A stretch of 64,000 nt of DNA from Polaribacter cellanae (GCF_017569185.1 NZ_CP071869.1:2594001-2658000), one strand, 5' to 3'. Positions 19,982 through 29,462 are shown, numbered from the stretch's first letter. Notes: a model not told the origin generated them from the letters alone. Numbers and translations: made by a program.

Positions 19982-21031
19982 TTGAAATCTTTTATAAACA
20001 AATCAAAATTAATTTTTTTTACACTATTTCTTTTAGGTTTAATAGTGAGCATTTTAGGTGTTTTTATTTTACCAGAAAGGTTTTTTTACGATACTGCTGT
20101 GCTCATAGAAGATAAACATAACGAAATAGGTTTAATTGGTAGTTATCCATTTACTATTTGGTTTTATCATATCACAGGTTTAAAAAATTTACATTTTGCT
20201 ATCATAGGAGCTTTACAATACTCTGTCGTAATTTATATACTTTATAAAATAGGAATTCCAAAAAGATTTCAAATAGTTAATGTTAAAAATGTATTGGTAT
20301 ATTTAAGTTTTATTATACTCGCTGTATTTCTGTGTATGCCTAGTAAAGAGTTTATTAATTTCTTATATTTATCTATTATTGTTTTTATCCTACAAAAGAA
20401 TATTATATTTTACAAAAAAATTATTTTTTGTTTGCTTTTAGTTTTCTTTTTTGGAATTTTCTTTAGACCGTATTTTATTTTGGTGGCAGTTTTAACTCCT
20501 ATTCTTTTTTTAATTAATAAAGTAAAACTTAATAATAAAAAAACTGCTATTTTTTTTTATGGTCTTTTAGTTACAATAATGATGTCTTTAAGTTATGGTT
20601 TTTTAAAAGGAGAGTTTATGTCTCAATCATCTAGAGAATACATAAATAATATTAGAGATGGAGGTAAAGCAACAAACTCCGTTATTGTTTCTCCAGTAGA
20701 TACTAACAAATGGTATGGTGAAACTGTAGGAATTATGTATGGTTTTTTTTCTGTTAATTTGCCATTAAATAGTTTTAAACATATATTTAAGCCACAAATA
20801 ATAATGTTTATTTTTTGGCAGTTATTAATGTTATTAATATTATTAATAAGATATGATAAAACCTTAAAAAAGGGAACCTATAAAAATACGAGCCTTTGGG
20901 TTTTTAATATGGTTTTTTCATATTTTATGATTCAAGGTGTTTTTGAGCCTGATTTAGGCTCAGCTATTAGGCATAAAATGGGTGTTTTTCCATTAATTTA
21001 TTTTATTTTGTACTATGATTCTTTCAGATAA
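19982..21031 (+). CDS. Polytopic membrane protein, Wzy/EpsG-like candidate polymerase
   Basis: 349 residues with about 9-10 hydrophobic segments. The start is TTG: no in-frame ATG occurs near the N-terminus and a stop lies 24 bases upstream. The motif 'CMPSKEFINFLYL' in an early loop and 'FFRPYFILVAV' resemble polysaccharide polymerases of the EpsG/Wzy type, which are poorly conserved. The last 17 bases overlap the next gene, which is a Wzy_C-type protein, so the two membrane proteins are co-translated. I infer a role in polymerising or handling the surface glycan; sequence alone does not prove it. Confidence 0.65.
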   Translation: MKSFINKSKLIFFTLFLLGLIVSILGVFILPERFFYDTAVLIEDKHNEIGLIGSYPFTIWFYHITGLKNLHFAIIGALQYSVVIYILYKIGIPKRFQIVNVKNVLVYLSFIILAVFLCMPSKEFINFLYLSIIVFILQKNIIFYKKIIFCLLLVFFFGIFFRPYFILVAVLTPILFLINKVKLNNKKTAIFFYGLLVTIMMSLSYGFLKGEFMSQSSREYINNIRDGGKATNSVIVSPVDTNKWYGETVGIMYGFFSVNLPLNSFKHIFKPQIIMFIFWQLLMLLILLIRYDKTLKKGTYKNTSLWVFNMVFSYFMIQGVFEPDLGSAIRHKMGVFPLIYFILYYDSFR

Positions 21032-22310
21032 AAAATTTGATAAAATTTTTCGATTATTTCTACTAGTAATAGCTTCAACCATTTTTTTTAGAAAAGTTTG
21101 TACCATTATAATTATTCTTTTTGTATTATTTAATTTAATTAATTACAAGAAAAATAATCTTAAGAAAAAACATGCTCTTTTTATTCTATTAATAGGCTCT
21201 CCGTTCATATTAGAGTTTTTGTTTTTTTGGAATAATAAAAGCTTTATAAATGGAATAAAATCTATAGAAAAAGTAGTAACTCTTATTATATTTCCTTTAA
21301 TTATTGTTGGAAATTTTAAAAGAGTTAAATTTTATAAGCTTCTTCGAAGCTATACGATTATTTCAATTATAATAACATTTCTTTTATTTATTCGTTTTGC
21401 TATCATTTCACCAAAATTTTTCGATGTTTATTTAAAAGGTAAAGAGCTTTGGGAAAGTGGTTACGAGTTTGCAAAAAGTTTTGGGATGCATGCACCAGCG
21501 TTAAATATGCATTTGTCTTTTATATCGATTTGTTGCTTTTGGTTTCTAATAGAAGAATTAGCTGAAAGAAAAATAATTAAAACGAGTTTAAATTTACTTC
21601 TATTTGGATTAAGTTTTTTCTTAATTCTTATAGTAAATACAAGATTGGCTTTAATGGAAGTTTTCGTTGGAGTATTAGTTGTTATTCTATTAGAAGCTAA
21701 AAAAAGAGCTAATTTTAAAAAGATATTTATAGTTACATTCTCTACTTTTATTTTAATTGGAGTAATTTTTTCATTTTATTTGAAAAATAACCCTTATATG
21801 AAAGAAAAATATTCTAAAGTAACTTTTGCACATATGGATAAAATTGGGAATTTAGATAGTATAGAAAATCCAGAGTCAACTATTTATAACTCACTAGTAA
21901 CAAGATTATCTATATGGAAAGCATCCTATGAAGTAGCTTCGGAAAATTTGCTGTATGGAGTTGGAGCAAGTGATAGTAATAACGAATTGTTTAATTATTA
22001 TAAGCGTACAAATCAAAAATTTCTTGAAAGAAATCAATTCCCTCCTCATAACCAATTTCTAAACTCTACAATAAAATTTGGTTTTTTAGGTTTTATTGTG
22101 GTTTTTATTTATATATTTTTTATAGCATACTTGGGGTATAAAACAACAAATCCTGTGTTATTGTCTTTCTTTATTATTTTTTTACTATCAAATTTAGTAG
22201 ACGATTTTTTAATACGTTTTGATGGTATTGTTTTCAGTGGCTTTTGGATTTCTATCTTTACAGCTTATTTTCTAAAGAACTTTCTAGATAAAGAGAGACC
22301 AATTGTTTAA
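21015..22310 (+). CDS. O-antigen ligase/polymerase family membrane protein (Wzy_C)
   Basis: 431 residues with about 11 transmembrane helices and one large periplasmic loop before the last helices. That loop contains 'LSIWKASYEVASENLLYGVG' and the closing 'PPHNQFLNSTIKFGFLGF', which is the Wzy_C (PF04932) signature with its conserved His. Such proteins polymerise O-units or ligate glycan to a lipid or protein acceptor in the periplasm. The start overlaps the preceding gene by 17 bp. The 3' end overlaps a glycosyltransferase gene on the other strand by 53 bp, which is unusual. Confidence 0.85.
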   Translation: MILSDKKFDKIFRLFLLVIASTIFFRKVCTIIIILFVLFNLINYKKNNLKKKHALFILLIGSPFILEFLFFWNNKSFINGIKSIEKVVTLIIFPLIIVGNFKRVKFYKLLRSYTIISIIITFLLFIRFAIISPKFFDVYLKGKELWESGYEFAKSFGMHAPALNMHLSFISICCFWFLIEELAERKIIKTSLNLLLFGLSFFLILIVNTRLALMEVFVGVLVVILLEAKKRANFKKIFIVTFSTFILIGVIFSFYLKNNPYMKEKYSKVTFAHMDKIGNLDSIENPESTIYNSLVTRLSIWKASYEVASENLLYGVGASDSNNELFNYYKRTNQKFLERNQFPPHNQFLNSTIKFGFLGFIVVFIYIFFIAYLGYKTTNPVLLSFFIIFLLSNLVDDFLIRFDGIVFSGFWISIFTAYFLKNFLDKERPIV

Positions 22311-23361
22311 AATTTTTTTTATTATCAAAATATTTTTTACACCTAACAAAACCATTCTCACCAATTTCAGCTCTTTTTAATTTGTCTTTGAGTAATAATA
22401 CATATTTATCGATTTCTGTAATATTATTAAATAAATATCCTGTTTTTTCATGAAGAACAGCGTCTTTATTTCCAATTATATTAGTTGCTATAACAGGTTT
22501 TTTATGAGCCATTGCTTCTAAAACAGCAATAGGTAAACCTTCCCATAAAGATGTTTGCAAATATATATCTAATGTTTCTAAGAATTTTAGAACTTCTTTT
22601 TGCTCATTTAACCATCCTGTTATTTTTATATTTGGTGCGGTTAGTAATGATTTTAATTCTCCACCACCAATCCATAAAAAATTATAATTTGGATATTTTA
22701 GCGCAATATCATTAAATAACCTTGGATTTCTTGCTTCAGTAATTCTTCCAACTGTTCCAAGTAACAAAGTATTATTTGTTGGGGTTTTAACATTTGTTTC
22801 TTTTTCTTGAATGAAAACACCATTTCTAACCAATTTCGAGTTATTAATTTTTTTAGCTAATTTAAACTCTGAATCACCACACGCTATTGTTGTACTTTTA
22901 AAAATCTTTCCAGATATTTTTTCTATATAATAGAATATCTTCTTCTTAATTGGGGAAATATCTTTTCTAACAAAAGAATATCCATGTGGCGTATAAAATA
23001 ATTGAATTTTATCCGCAATAAAAAAATTTGAAATTCTACCTAACACACCAGCTTTAGAAGAATGTAAATGAATTACATCTGGTCTTATTTTTTTAATAAT
23101 TTTAATAATTTTTCGTGTAGATTTAAAATCTTCAATTAGAGAAATCTCTCTCTCCATTGCTATTTCAATCATTTTTACTTTATCAGGGAACTCTTTATCA
23201 ATTATTAGACTATCAATTTCTTTTCTTTTTCCACTGTATACAATATAAGTTTTTATGTAAATGTTTTTATCATTTTGTATAAACTTAGTAAAATTTTTAA
23301 GATAGGTATAAATTCCACCACCAAAAGATTCAACAATATGTAATACCTTTGTTTCGTTCAT
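22258..23361 (-). CDS. Glycosyltransferase, GT4 family, on the opposite strand of its cluster
   Basis: 367 residues. The N-terminal half has 'VLHIVESFGGGIYTYLKNF' and 'KKIRPDVIHLHSSKAGVLGR', the usual GT4 opening. The C-terminal half has 'LLGTVGRITEARNPRLFND', 'YNFLWIGGGELK' and 'YLQTSLWEGLPIAVLEAMAH', the nucleotide-sugar-binding Glycos_transf_1 core with its E-x7-E motif. It resembles enzymes that extend capsule, O-antigen or exopolysaccharide units. It is the only minus-strand gene in the cluster: it converges on the ligase-like gene (53-bp overlap) and diverges from the phosphotransferase gene with only 52 bp between starts. That layout suggests insertion or inversion of this gene into an older operon. 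Confidence 0.88.
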   Translation of the reverse strand: MNETKVLHIVESFGGGIYTYLKNFTKFIQNDKNIYIKTYIVYSGKRKEIDSLIIDKEFPDKVKMIEIAMEREISLIEDFKSTRKIIKIIKKIRPDVIHLHSSKAGVLGRISNFFIADKIQLFYTPHGYSFVRKDISPIKKKIFYYIEKISGKIFKSTTIACGDSEFKLAKKINNSKLVRNGVFIQEKETNVKTPTNNTLLLGTVGRITEARNPRLFNDIALKYPNYNFLWIGGGELKSLLTAPNIKITGWLNEQKEVLKFLETLDIYLQTSLWEGLPIAVLEAMAHKKPVIATNIIGNKDAVLHEKTGYLFNNITEIDKYVLLLKDKLKRAEIGENGFVRCKKYFDNKKNFKQLVSLYLESSLENKL

Positions 23362-23413
23362 TAAAAAAGAATTAATTTTGTTCCATTAAAATTAACATTA
23401 TATTTAATAAATA

Positions 23414-24778
23414 GTGCATCAAATTAAAAAAAGATATTCAAAATTTGTAAACCCTTTATTATCAATTATTGATTTAGTAATCATTACTTTAATTGTATAC
23501 TTAATTGGCGATAAGGAATATTTAAATAAATCTTTTTTAATTTATACCTGTTTTTTTTGGTTCTTTTCTGCAAAAGCTACAAGGTTTTATAATATAAATA
23601 GAAATACTAGACTCTTTCAATTGTTAGTATTACTAATATATCAAACGATTATATTTACTTTAGGTTATTTTACTTATTTTGGTTTTTTTAGAGAAGGAGA
23701 AATAATTTATAACCAAACTAAAATACTATTTTCTATTTTAATAACTATTTGGTTCTTTAAGATATTAACTTTTTATACAATAAGGTTATATAGGTCTAAA
23801 GGAAATAATTTTAGAAATATTGTAATATTAGGTAATGATTCTTCAACAAAGAAAATTAAAGAAGTTTTAGTTAAAGATAAAGATTTAGGATATAGGTATT
23901 TAGGCTTTTTTTCTAATAAATTAAAATCAAATAAAGAGTATTTAGGAACTATAAAAGATAGTTACCTATATATTTTAAATAATGAAGTAGATGAAATTTT
24001 TTGCTCTTTAAACGAAGTAAATGAAATAGATATAAAGAAAATAAAAAAATTTGCTAATAAAAATAACAAGATTTTAAAATTAATTCCAAATTCAAAAGAG
24101 ATATATAATAAAGATTTAAGTGCAGAGTTTTATGGAAATTCTTTATTAATTTTAAATGTAAAAAAATTACCATTAGAAATTTCTGAGAACAGAATTTTAA
24201 AAAGATTTTTTGATATTATCTTCTCTATATTAGTTTGTTTATTTATTTTTTCATGGCTATTTCCAATAATTATTCTTTTAATAAGAATAGAGTCTAAAGG
24301 CTCTAGCATTTTTAAACAAACAAGAGAAGGTATTAATGGAGAAGAATTTCTTTGTTATAAGTTTAGATCTATGTACAAATCAAATTCACTTGACAATGGA
24401 CACACAAAGAAAAATGATAATAGAATTACAAAGGTTGGTTCTTTTTTAAGAAAAACTAGTATCGATGAATTCCCTCAATTTATTAACGTTCTTTTAGGTC
24501 AAATGAGTATTGTTGGTCCAAGACCTCATATGAATATACACTCTTTAAAATTCGATAAGGAAGTTCGAAATTATATGAAAAGAAAATCTGTAAAACCTGG
24601 TATTACAGGATTGGCCCAAATAAGTGGCTATAGAGGCGAAATACAAAAAAAATCGGATATCGAAAACAGAGTTCGTTTAGATGTATTTTATATCGAAAAC
24701 TGGTCTTTCATTTTAGACTTAAAAATTATTACTCAGACAACTCTAAATATATTTAGAGGAGATGAACAAGCCTATTAA
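23414..24778 (+). CDS. Polyprenyl-phosphate sugar-1-phosphate transferase (WbaP/WcaJ type)
   Basis: 454 residues. The N-terminal part has four to five transmembrane helices and a Rossmann-like CoA-binding-type domain ('RNIVILGNDSSTKKIKEVL'). The C-terminal half is the bacterial sugar transferase domain (PF02397): 'KRFFDIIFS', 'FKQTREGINGEEFLCYKFRS', 'FLRKTSIDEFPQFINVLLG', 'MSIVGPRPH' and 'VKPGITGLAQISGYRG'. The enzyme moves a sugar phosphate (glucose- or galactose-like) from its nucleotide to undecaprenyl phosphate and starts repeat-unit synthesis. The start is GTG. The stop is immediately followed by the ATG of the next gene with no gap, so they are coupled. Confidence 0.92.
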   Translation: MHQIKKRYSKFVNPLLSIIDLVIITLIVYLIGDKEYLNKSFLIYTCFFWFFSAKATRFYNINRNTRLFQLLVLLIYQTIIFTLGYFTYFGFFREGEIIYNQTKILFSILITIWFFKILTFYTIRLYRSKGNNFRNIVILGNDSSTKKIKEVLVKDKDLGYRYLGFFSNKLKSNKEYLGTIKDSYLYILNNEVDEIFCSLNEVNEIDIKKIKKFANKNNKILKLIPNSKEIYNKDLSAEFYGNSLLILNVKKLPLEISENRILKRFFDIIFSILVCLFIFSWLFPIIILLIRIESKGSSIFKQTREGINGEEFLCYKFRSMYKSNSLDNGHTKKNDNRITKVGSFLRKTSIDEFPQFINVLLGQMSIVGPRPHMNIHSLKFDKEVRNYMKRKSVKPGITGLAQISGYRGEIQKKSDIENRVRLDVFYIENWSFILDLKIITQTTLNIFRGDEQAY

Positions 24779-25549
24779 ATGAAAGAAAAACTAGACATAA
24801 CAGCATCTATTGTTCTTTATAACGAAAATTTAGAAGAGTTAACAAAAACAGTTAATTGCTTTTTGAATATTCCTTTAAAAAAGAAACTTTTCCTGATAGA
24901 TAATACGCCCAAAAAGAAATTTCAGAATATTTTTAAACACGAAGATATCACTTATATAGCGACTGGAAAAAATATTGGTTTTGGTGCTGGACATAATGTT
25001 GTAATAAATAGTATAAAAGAAGTTTCTAATTATCACCTTATTTTAAATCCTGATGTTTTTTTTGAAACAAACGTAATTTTAAATTTAATTAAAGAGTTAG
25101 AAGCTAATGATAGTTTAGCGATGATTGCCCCAAAAGTGTTGTTTCCAAATGGTAAGCACCAATATTCATGCAGAAGGTATCCATTAATTTCCGAATTGTT
25201 AGCAAGACGATTTTTTTTCTTAAAGTCTTTTTTTAAACAAGTAATTTTCAAAGGAACTTATAGAGATAAAAATTTAAATAAACCTTTTTTTGCTGAATAT
25301 ATAACTGGATGTTTTCATTTATATAATACAGAGGATTTTATAAAACTAAATGGTTTCGACGAACGTTATTTTTTGTATATGGAAGACGTAGATATTTGTA
25401 AAAAAATAGATGCCTTAGGAAAAAAGAAACTATATTATCCTAACGAAGAAATTGTACATGTACTAAAACAAGGTTCTTCGAAAAATATCAATCTATTTTT
25501 AAGACACATTTCCTCTGCAATAAAATACTTTTCCAAATGGGGTATTTAA
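24779..25549 (+). CDS. Glycosyltransferase, GT2 family (rhamnosyltransferase-like)
   Basis: 256 residues with a GT-A fold. 'ASIVLYNENLEEL' binds the nucleotide, 'GKNIGFGAGHNVVI' is the typical GT2 loop, 'HLILNPDVFF' holds the metal-binding D, and 'FDERYFLYMEDVDICKKI' carries the catalytic ED of the WbbL-like group. It probably adds the second sugar to the lipid-linked primer made by the adjacent transferase. It starts on the base after the preceding stop and ends with a 4-bp tail-to-tail overlap with the response regulator gene, closing the polysaccharide cluster. Confidence 0.87.
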   Translation: MKEKLDITASIVLYNENLEELTKTVNCFLNIPLKKKLFLIDNTPKKKFQNIFKHEDITYIATGKNIGFGAGHNVVINSIKEVSNYHLILNPDVFFETNVILNLIKELEANDSLAMIAPKVLFPNGKHQYSCRRYPLISELLARRFFFLKSFFKQVIFKGTYRDKNLNKPFFAEYITGCFHLYNTEDFIKLNGFDERYFLYMEDVDICKKIDALGKKKLYYPNEEIVHVLKQGSSKNINLFLRHISSAIKYFSKWGI

Positions 25550-26148
25550 TTTGCAAATCCTAACATTAAAGCTTTTCTAACTAAGCCCGCATTTGTTTTA
25601 ACTTGTAGTTTTAAGAATATGTTCTTTTTATGGGTTTCAATAGTCATTCTACTTAAAAATAATTCATTAGCAATTTCATCTACTGTTTTTTCTTTTGCGA
25701 TTAAGGCTACAATTTCTTTTTCCCTTTTTGTTAATGAGCTTTTATTAATTGTTTCAATTGTAATGTCTGAATTGTTTTTAAAGTAAGCATTTCCATTCAA
25801 GACAATTTCTTTAATTGCTTTTATAAAATCTTCTTTACTTGAGTCTTTTAATAGAAATCCGTCAACCATATTATTAGAAATTAATTGCTGAAACATACTA
25901 ACCACCAATATTTTTAAATTGGGATGTTTCTTTTTAATTTTCTCTATAAATTCCATACCATTCATGTTAGGCATAGAAATATCGGTAATTAACAATTCTA
26001 TATCATTTATTTGAATTGCTTCTAATGCTGTTCTTGCATCTAAAAATATATCTACTATTTCTATATCTTTTTCTTTTTCCAACAATGCAGATAAGCCATC
26101 TAAAAATAGCTTATGGTCATCAACTAATACAATCTTTATTTTATGCAT
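25546..26148 (-). CDS. NarL/LuxR-type response regulator
   Basis: 200 residues. A CheY-like receiver (residues 1-120) has acidic pocket 'VDDH' and phospho-acceptor Asp56 in 'LLITDISMPNMNG'. It is followed by a LuxR-type helix-turn-helix ('LTKREKEIVALIAKEKTVDE', 'LFLSRMTIETHKKNIF'). It is a DNA-binding transcription factor controlled by the histidine kinase encoded just upstream, whose gene overlaps this start by 8 bp. Likely targets include the divergent T9SS/tail-fibre genes beyond the kinase gene, because a perfect dyad lies in that intergenic region; this is inference. Confidence 0.93.
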   Translation of the reverse strand: MHKIKIVLVDDHKLFLDGLSALLEKEKDIEIVDIFLDARTALEAIQINDIELLITDISMPNMNGMEFIEKIKKKHPNLKILVVSMFQQLISNNMVDGFLLKDSSKEDFIKAIKEIVLNGNAYFKNNSDITIETINKSSLTKREKEIVALIAKEKTVDEIANELFLSRMTIETHKKNIFLKLQVKTNAGLVRKALMLGFAN

Positions 26149-27979
26149 GGGGTATTTTTACCAAAATTAATGTCCCTTTATCAATTATAGATTCTATTTT
26201 TATAAAACCATTCATTTTATAAACCCTTTCTTTAATATTAAGAAGTCCAATTCCATCAACTTTATTTTCAACATTAAATCCAATTCCATCATCCTCTATA
26301 ATTAAAGATAAATATTTTATATGGTTTGTAAATGAAAGGTCTATTCTTTTACATTTGGAATGCTTACAACTATTATGTATTAATTCTTGAAGAATTCTAT
26401 ATAAATGATGTTTTTTATTAGCGGTCAATTCATTAATACTATTTTTAGGGTAAATATGAATATTAATTTCAATGTTTTTAGAGATTTCAAACGTATTTTT
26501 TAATTCTAAAATTAAATGGGTAAAAGGAGTCTTTAAAATATAGTTAGCACTTAATGTGTGAGATAACAAGCGAACTTCATTTGTTATTAAAGTTATATTT
26601 TCTGTAACTTTTTTAATGTCTGTATTTTCAATATTAGAATTTACTGCCGTTAAAATATGTTTAATACCAGCTAACTCTCCACCAATTCCATCATGTAATT
26701 CTAAAGCAATTCTATTTTTCTCTTTTTCTTGACCCGCTAAAAATTGGTGTATTTTTTCCAGTTGTTTCTGTTTTTTCATTTTATTTCTGTAAAATAAGAT
26801 GAAAACGGTTATTAAGATTAGAGTAGAGATAAAACTAATAAGAATATTCTTTTTTCTAACTTTAGCTACCTCATTTTCTTTTTCTAACAAAGCAATCTTG
26901 TTTTCTTTTTTTTCTACTTCATATTGTATTCTAATTCTTTCAAATTCCTTTTTCTTTTCAAGATTTAATATTTTTTCGTTCAGTTCTAAAAAAGCATCCA
27001 AATATAAATAAGCATCTTTGTATTTTTTTGAATGATAAAAAACTCCAGAAACTGTCCAATAAGCTTTCGATTTTTGATAATCATCTACATAAGAACCATA
27101 TTCTTCAATCGCTTTTTTATATTTTTTAATCGCATTTTTCAAATCTCCTTTGCGCTCGTAATAAATTCCTAAAGAGATATTAATATAATGCAATGAGGAT
27201 TTATCATGAATTTCTTCACTTAAAATTTCAGATTCTTTTAGATATTTAAGCGATTTTGGATAGTCATTTAAATACAAATAAAGATATCCTAGATTAGATG
27301 TTATAGTACTTTTAAGATAATTATTACGGCTACTATTTGCTAAATAATATGCTTTATTGTAGTAGACTAAAGAGCTATCTTTATTTTTCTCTAAACAAAT
27401 AACGCCTAATATATTATATGCATCTGCAATTTCGTTTTTATAAATGCTATAATCTTGTTTTAGTGCTTCCTGTAAACTTTTTTTAGCATTTATTTTATCG
27501 CCAGTTGCCCAATACAATCTGGCAAGATTATTCTTTATATTAAAAACAACACTTTTTGAATTTTGATGAGCAAGTTTTAATGCTCTTTCATAGTTTTTTA
27601 AAGATTCGCTATAGTTATTTCTTCTTTTTTCAATAGACCCTAATAAATTGTATCTTTTAGCAAGTTGCTCTTTATCACTTATATCTAAGGCAAGAGTAAT
27701 TGCGCTAGCATTATACATATAAGCACTATCCGTTTCTTTTTTTAAATAGAATATTTCACTTAAATTACTATAAGAAGTTAACAAAAGACTTTTGTCTTTA
27801 ATTTTTTTACTTAAAGAAACAGCTATTGTAGCATTTTTAAGAGCTTTATTAAAATCGGTAAAAACTGTTTCGTTAAATTCTTGATGTAGCTTTATAAGCT
27901 CCTTTTTAGTTTGGGCGATTAAAGAAATACAGAAAAAACAACATACAGAAAAAACAAAAGGTTGTTTTACAAGTTTCAA
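26141..27979 (-). CDS. TPR-containing sensor histidine kinase (NarX/LytS-like, HisKA_3)
   Basis: 612 residues. A signal peptide (about 1-22) is followed by a periplasmic array of roughly six TPR repeats, then a coiled coil and one transmembrane helix ('ILISFISTLILITVFILFY'). The cytoplasmic kinase follows, with phospho-acceptor His429 in 'RIALELHDGIGGELAGIKH' and ATP-binding 'ELIHNSCKHSKCKRIDLSF' and 'IIEDDGIGFNV'. This is the typical Bacteroidota TPR-sensor architecture. It pairs with the NarL-type regulator that starts inside its last 8 bases. The stimulus is unknown; the TPR domain suggests sensing through a periplasmic protein or peptide. Confidence 0.92.
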   Translation of the reverse strand: MKLVKQPFVFSVCCFFCISLIAQTKKELIKLHQEFNETVFTDFNKALKNATIAVSLSKKIKDKSLLLTSYSNLSEIFYLKKETDSAYMYNASAITLALDISDKEQLAKRYNLLGSIEKRRNNYSESLKNYERALKLAHQNSKSVVFNIKNNLARLYWATGDKINAKKSLQEALKQDYSIYKNEIADAYNILGVICLEKNKDSSLVYYNKAYYLANSSRNNYLKSTITSNLGYLYLYLNDYPKSLKYLKESEILSEEIHDKSSLHYINISLGIYYERKGDLKNAIKKYKKAIEEYGSYVDDYQKSKAYWTVSGVFYHSKKYKDAYLYLDAFLELNEKILNLEKKKEFERIRIQYEVEKKENKIALLEKENEVAKVRKKNILISFISTLILITVFILFYRNKMKKQKQLEKIHQFLAGQEKEKNRIALELHDGIGGELAGIKHILTAVNSNIENTDIKKVTENITLITNEVRLLSHTLSANYILKTPFTHLILELKNTFEISKNIEINIHIYPKNSINELTANKKHHLYRILQELIHNSCKHSKCKRIDLSFTNHIKYLSLIIEDDGIGFNVENKVDGIGLLNIKERVYKMNGFIKIESIIDKGTLILVKIPHA

Positions 27980-28014
27980 GTAGTTGGACGGTTAAAATGA
28001 TTAAAAAAAGATAA

Positions 28015-28036
28015 ATATACCATATTTGTGGTATAT
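28015..28036. promoter_or_regulatory. Perfect dyad in a divergent promoter region, candidate regulator site
   Basis: ATATACCA (28015-28022), six bases, then TGGTATAT (28029-28036) form a perfect 8-bp inverted repeat. It lies between the histidine-kinase gene and the divergent T9SS gene. Its centre holds CATATTTG, one mismatch from the TAnnTTTG promoter element for the plus-strand gene. A LuxR-type regulator site is a natural guess but is not shown. Confidence 0.45.
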
Positions 28037-28070
28037 ATTAGAATTAAAAATAAACGCAAATTTGCAGAGT

Positions 28071-28664
28071 ATGAAAAATTATAAAGAATTAATCCTATTC
28101 ACATTATCTATTTTATTTAATGTAAAAATGTTTTCACAAAATGTTTCTTGCAATAAGACAGTACATGGGAAATTCACACATATTCATATGAATTGTACGA
28201 AAGATATATTGGTTACATCGTTGCCAAAAGATTCTAATGGAACCATAATTAGAGGTGTAATTACAACAACTGGAACTATTATTATAAAACCTGGCAATAC
28301 GTTTGTAAGAATATTGGCGAATGGTGCAAAATCTAAAGGAAGTAATATACAAACACATACTACCAAGATTGGCAGTAACGGAAATGTTGGCGGTAAAGCA
28401 TCTTTTAAAAAGAAGGTGAAATTAGTTAAAAACATAAATGTGTATCCAAATAAAATTAAAGACTTTCTAAACATTCGTGCAGATGCTACCAAGATAATAA
28501 GTTACCAATTGTACGATTTTCTGGGTAAAAACATCAAAAAAGAAAATTTAAAATATACAAATAAAGTTACAGTACCAGTTTCGGAAATTAAAAAAGGAAT
28601 ATACCTCCTAAAAATACAATTGGCAAACGGAACCCAACAAATAAAAAAAATCATTAAAAATTAA
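28071..28664 (+). CDS. Small secreted protein with type A T9SS sorting domain
   Basis: 197 residues from the ATG at 28071. An upstream in-frame start at 28026 would put 15 charged residues before the signal peptide and sits in the promoter region, so I prefer the shorter form. Signal peptide: residues 1-23 (ending KMFSQ). The middle (~95 residues) has a Cys pair, is Gly/Thr/Lys rich and matches no family I recognise. The last ~75 residues ('NINVYPNKIKDFLNIRA' to 'IKKIIKN') are the type A T9SS C-terminal domain, so the protein should cross the outer membrane and be processed. It is divergent from the two-component genes and 20 bp before the tail-fibre-like gene, so the pair may form one regulated unit. 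Confidence 0.78.
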   Translation: MKNYKELILFTLSILFNVKMFSQNVSCNKTVHGKFTHIHMNCTKDILVTSLPKDSNGTIIRGVITTTGTIIIKPGNTFVRILANGAKSKGSNIQTHTTKIGSNGNVGGKASFKKKVKLVKNINVYPNKIKDFLNIRADATKIISYQLYDFLGKNIKKENLKYTNKVTVPVSEIKKGIYLLKIQLANGTQQIKKIIKN

Positions 28665-28684
28665 TAGCCTTTAAAATTTATATT

Positions 28685-29425
28685 ATGGAAAGAATTATAA
28701 CAAGTTTACTATTATTAGTGTCGATTTCATTTTTCGGACAACAGATTTTGACCCAAAGCCAAGAAATTAGAACAGACGACCTATATTTTGGTGTTTCACA
28801 GACCCCATATAATTTTGGAACAACAATCCCTATTAGTGCTAAATTTGGAGCATGGAATACAAATACAACGTTTAATTATAATGCTGCTGGTACAGTTTTT
28901 AATAGATGGTTAGGTTCTGCAACACTATTTTCTAATGCTTATATTGGACAAGCATACAGTTCTACTTCTCCTAGTTTGGTAGGAATAGCTTTTGATGTAT
29001 CAATTACAAATTCTAAAGGAGCAAAACCAATTAGAAGAATGTTTATTAGTCCTTATGGAAATATTGGCATTGGCACCCAAAACCCAGACGAAAAACTAAC
29101 TGTAAAAGGAAAAATACATGCAGAGGAAGTAAGAGTAGATTTAAATGTAGCACCAGATTATGTTTTTCAAAAATATTATACAGGTTCTTCTAAATTAAAT
29201 GATTCTTACCAAATGCCAACTTTAGCAGAGGTAGAAAAATTTACAAAGAAAAACCATCACTTACCAGAAGTGCCTTCTGCTAAAGAAATAAAAGAAAATG
29301 GATTACATTTAAAACAAATGGCATCTTTATTATTACAAAAAGTAGAAGAACTTACTTTATACACTATAGAGCAAGAAAAACGTATTAAAGCGTTAGAAAG
29401 TAAATTAGTAGAGAAGAAAAAATAG
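28685..29425 (+). CDS. Tail-fibre-like secreted protein with 'GIGTxNP' motif
   Basis: 246 residues with a signal peptide (1-19, ending SFFGQ). The centre carries the 'NIGIGTQNPDEKLTVKGKIH' motif found in many Bacteroidota surface proteins that resemble phage tail fibres or S74-type fibres. The C-terminal ~100 residues include 'MPTLAEVEKFTKKNHHLPEV' and a terminal coiled coil, which usually drives trimerisation. It has no T9SS tail, so it may leave the cell by another route or stay periplasmic/outer-membrane bound. It is probably co-transcribed with the preceding small T9SS protein. Exact role unknown. Confidence 0.72.
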   Translation: MERIITSLLLLVSISFFGQQILTQSQEIRTDDLYFGVSQTPYNFGTTIPISAKFGAWNTNTTFNYNAAGTVFNRWLGSATLFSNAYIGQAYSSTSPSLVGIAFDVSITNSKGAKPIRRMFISPYGNIGIGTQNPDEKLTVKGKIHAEEVRVDLNVAPDYVFQKYYTGSSKLNDSYQMPTLAEVEKFTKKNHHLPEVPSAKEIKENGLHLKQMASLLLQKVEELTLYTIEQEKRIKALESKLVEKKK

Positions 29426-29462
29426 TTTTTTTAAAAAAATACACTATCATTAGAACTTTATG

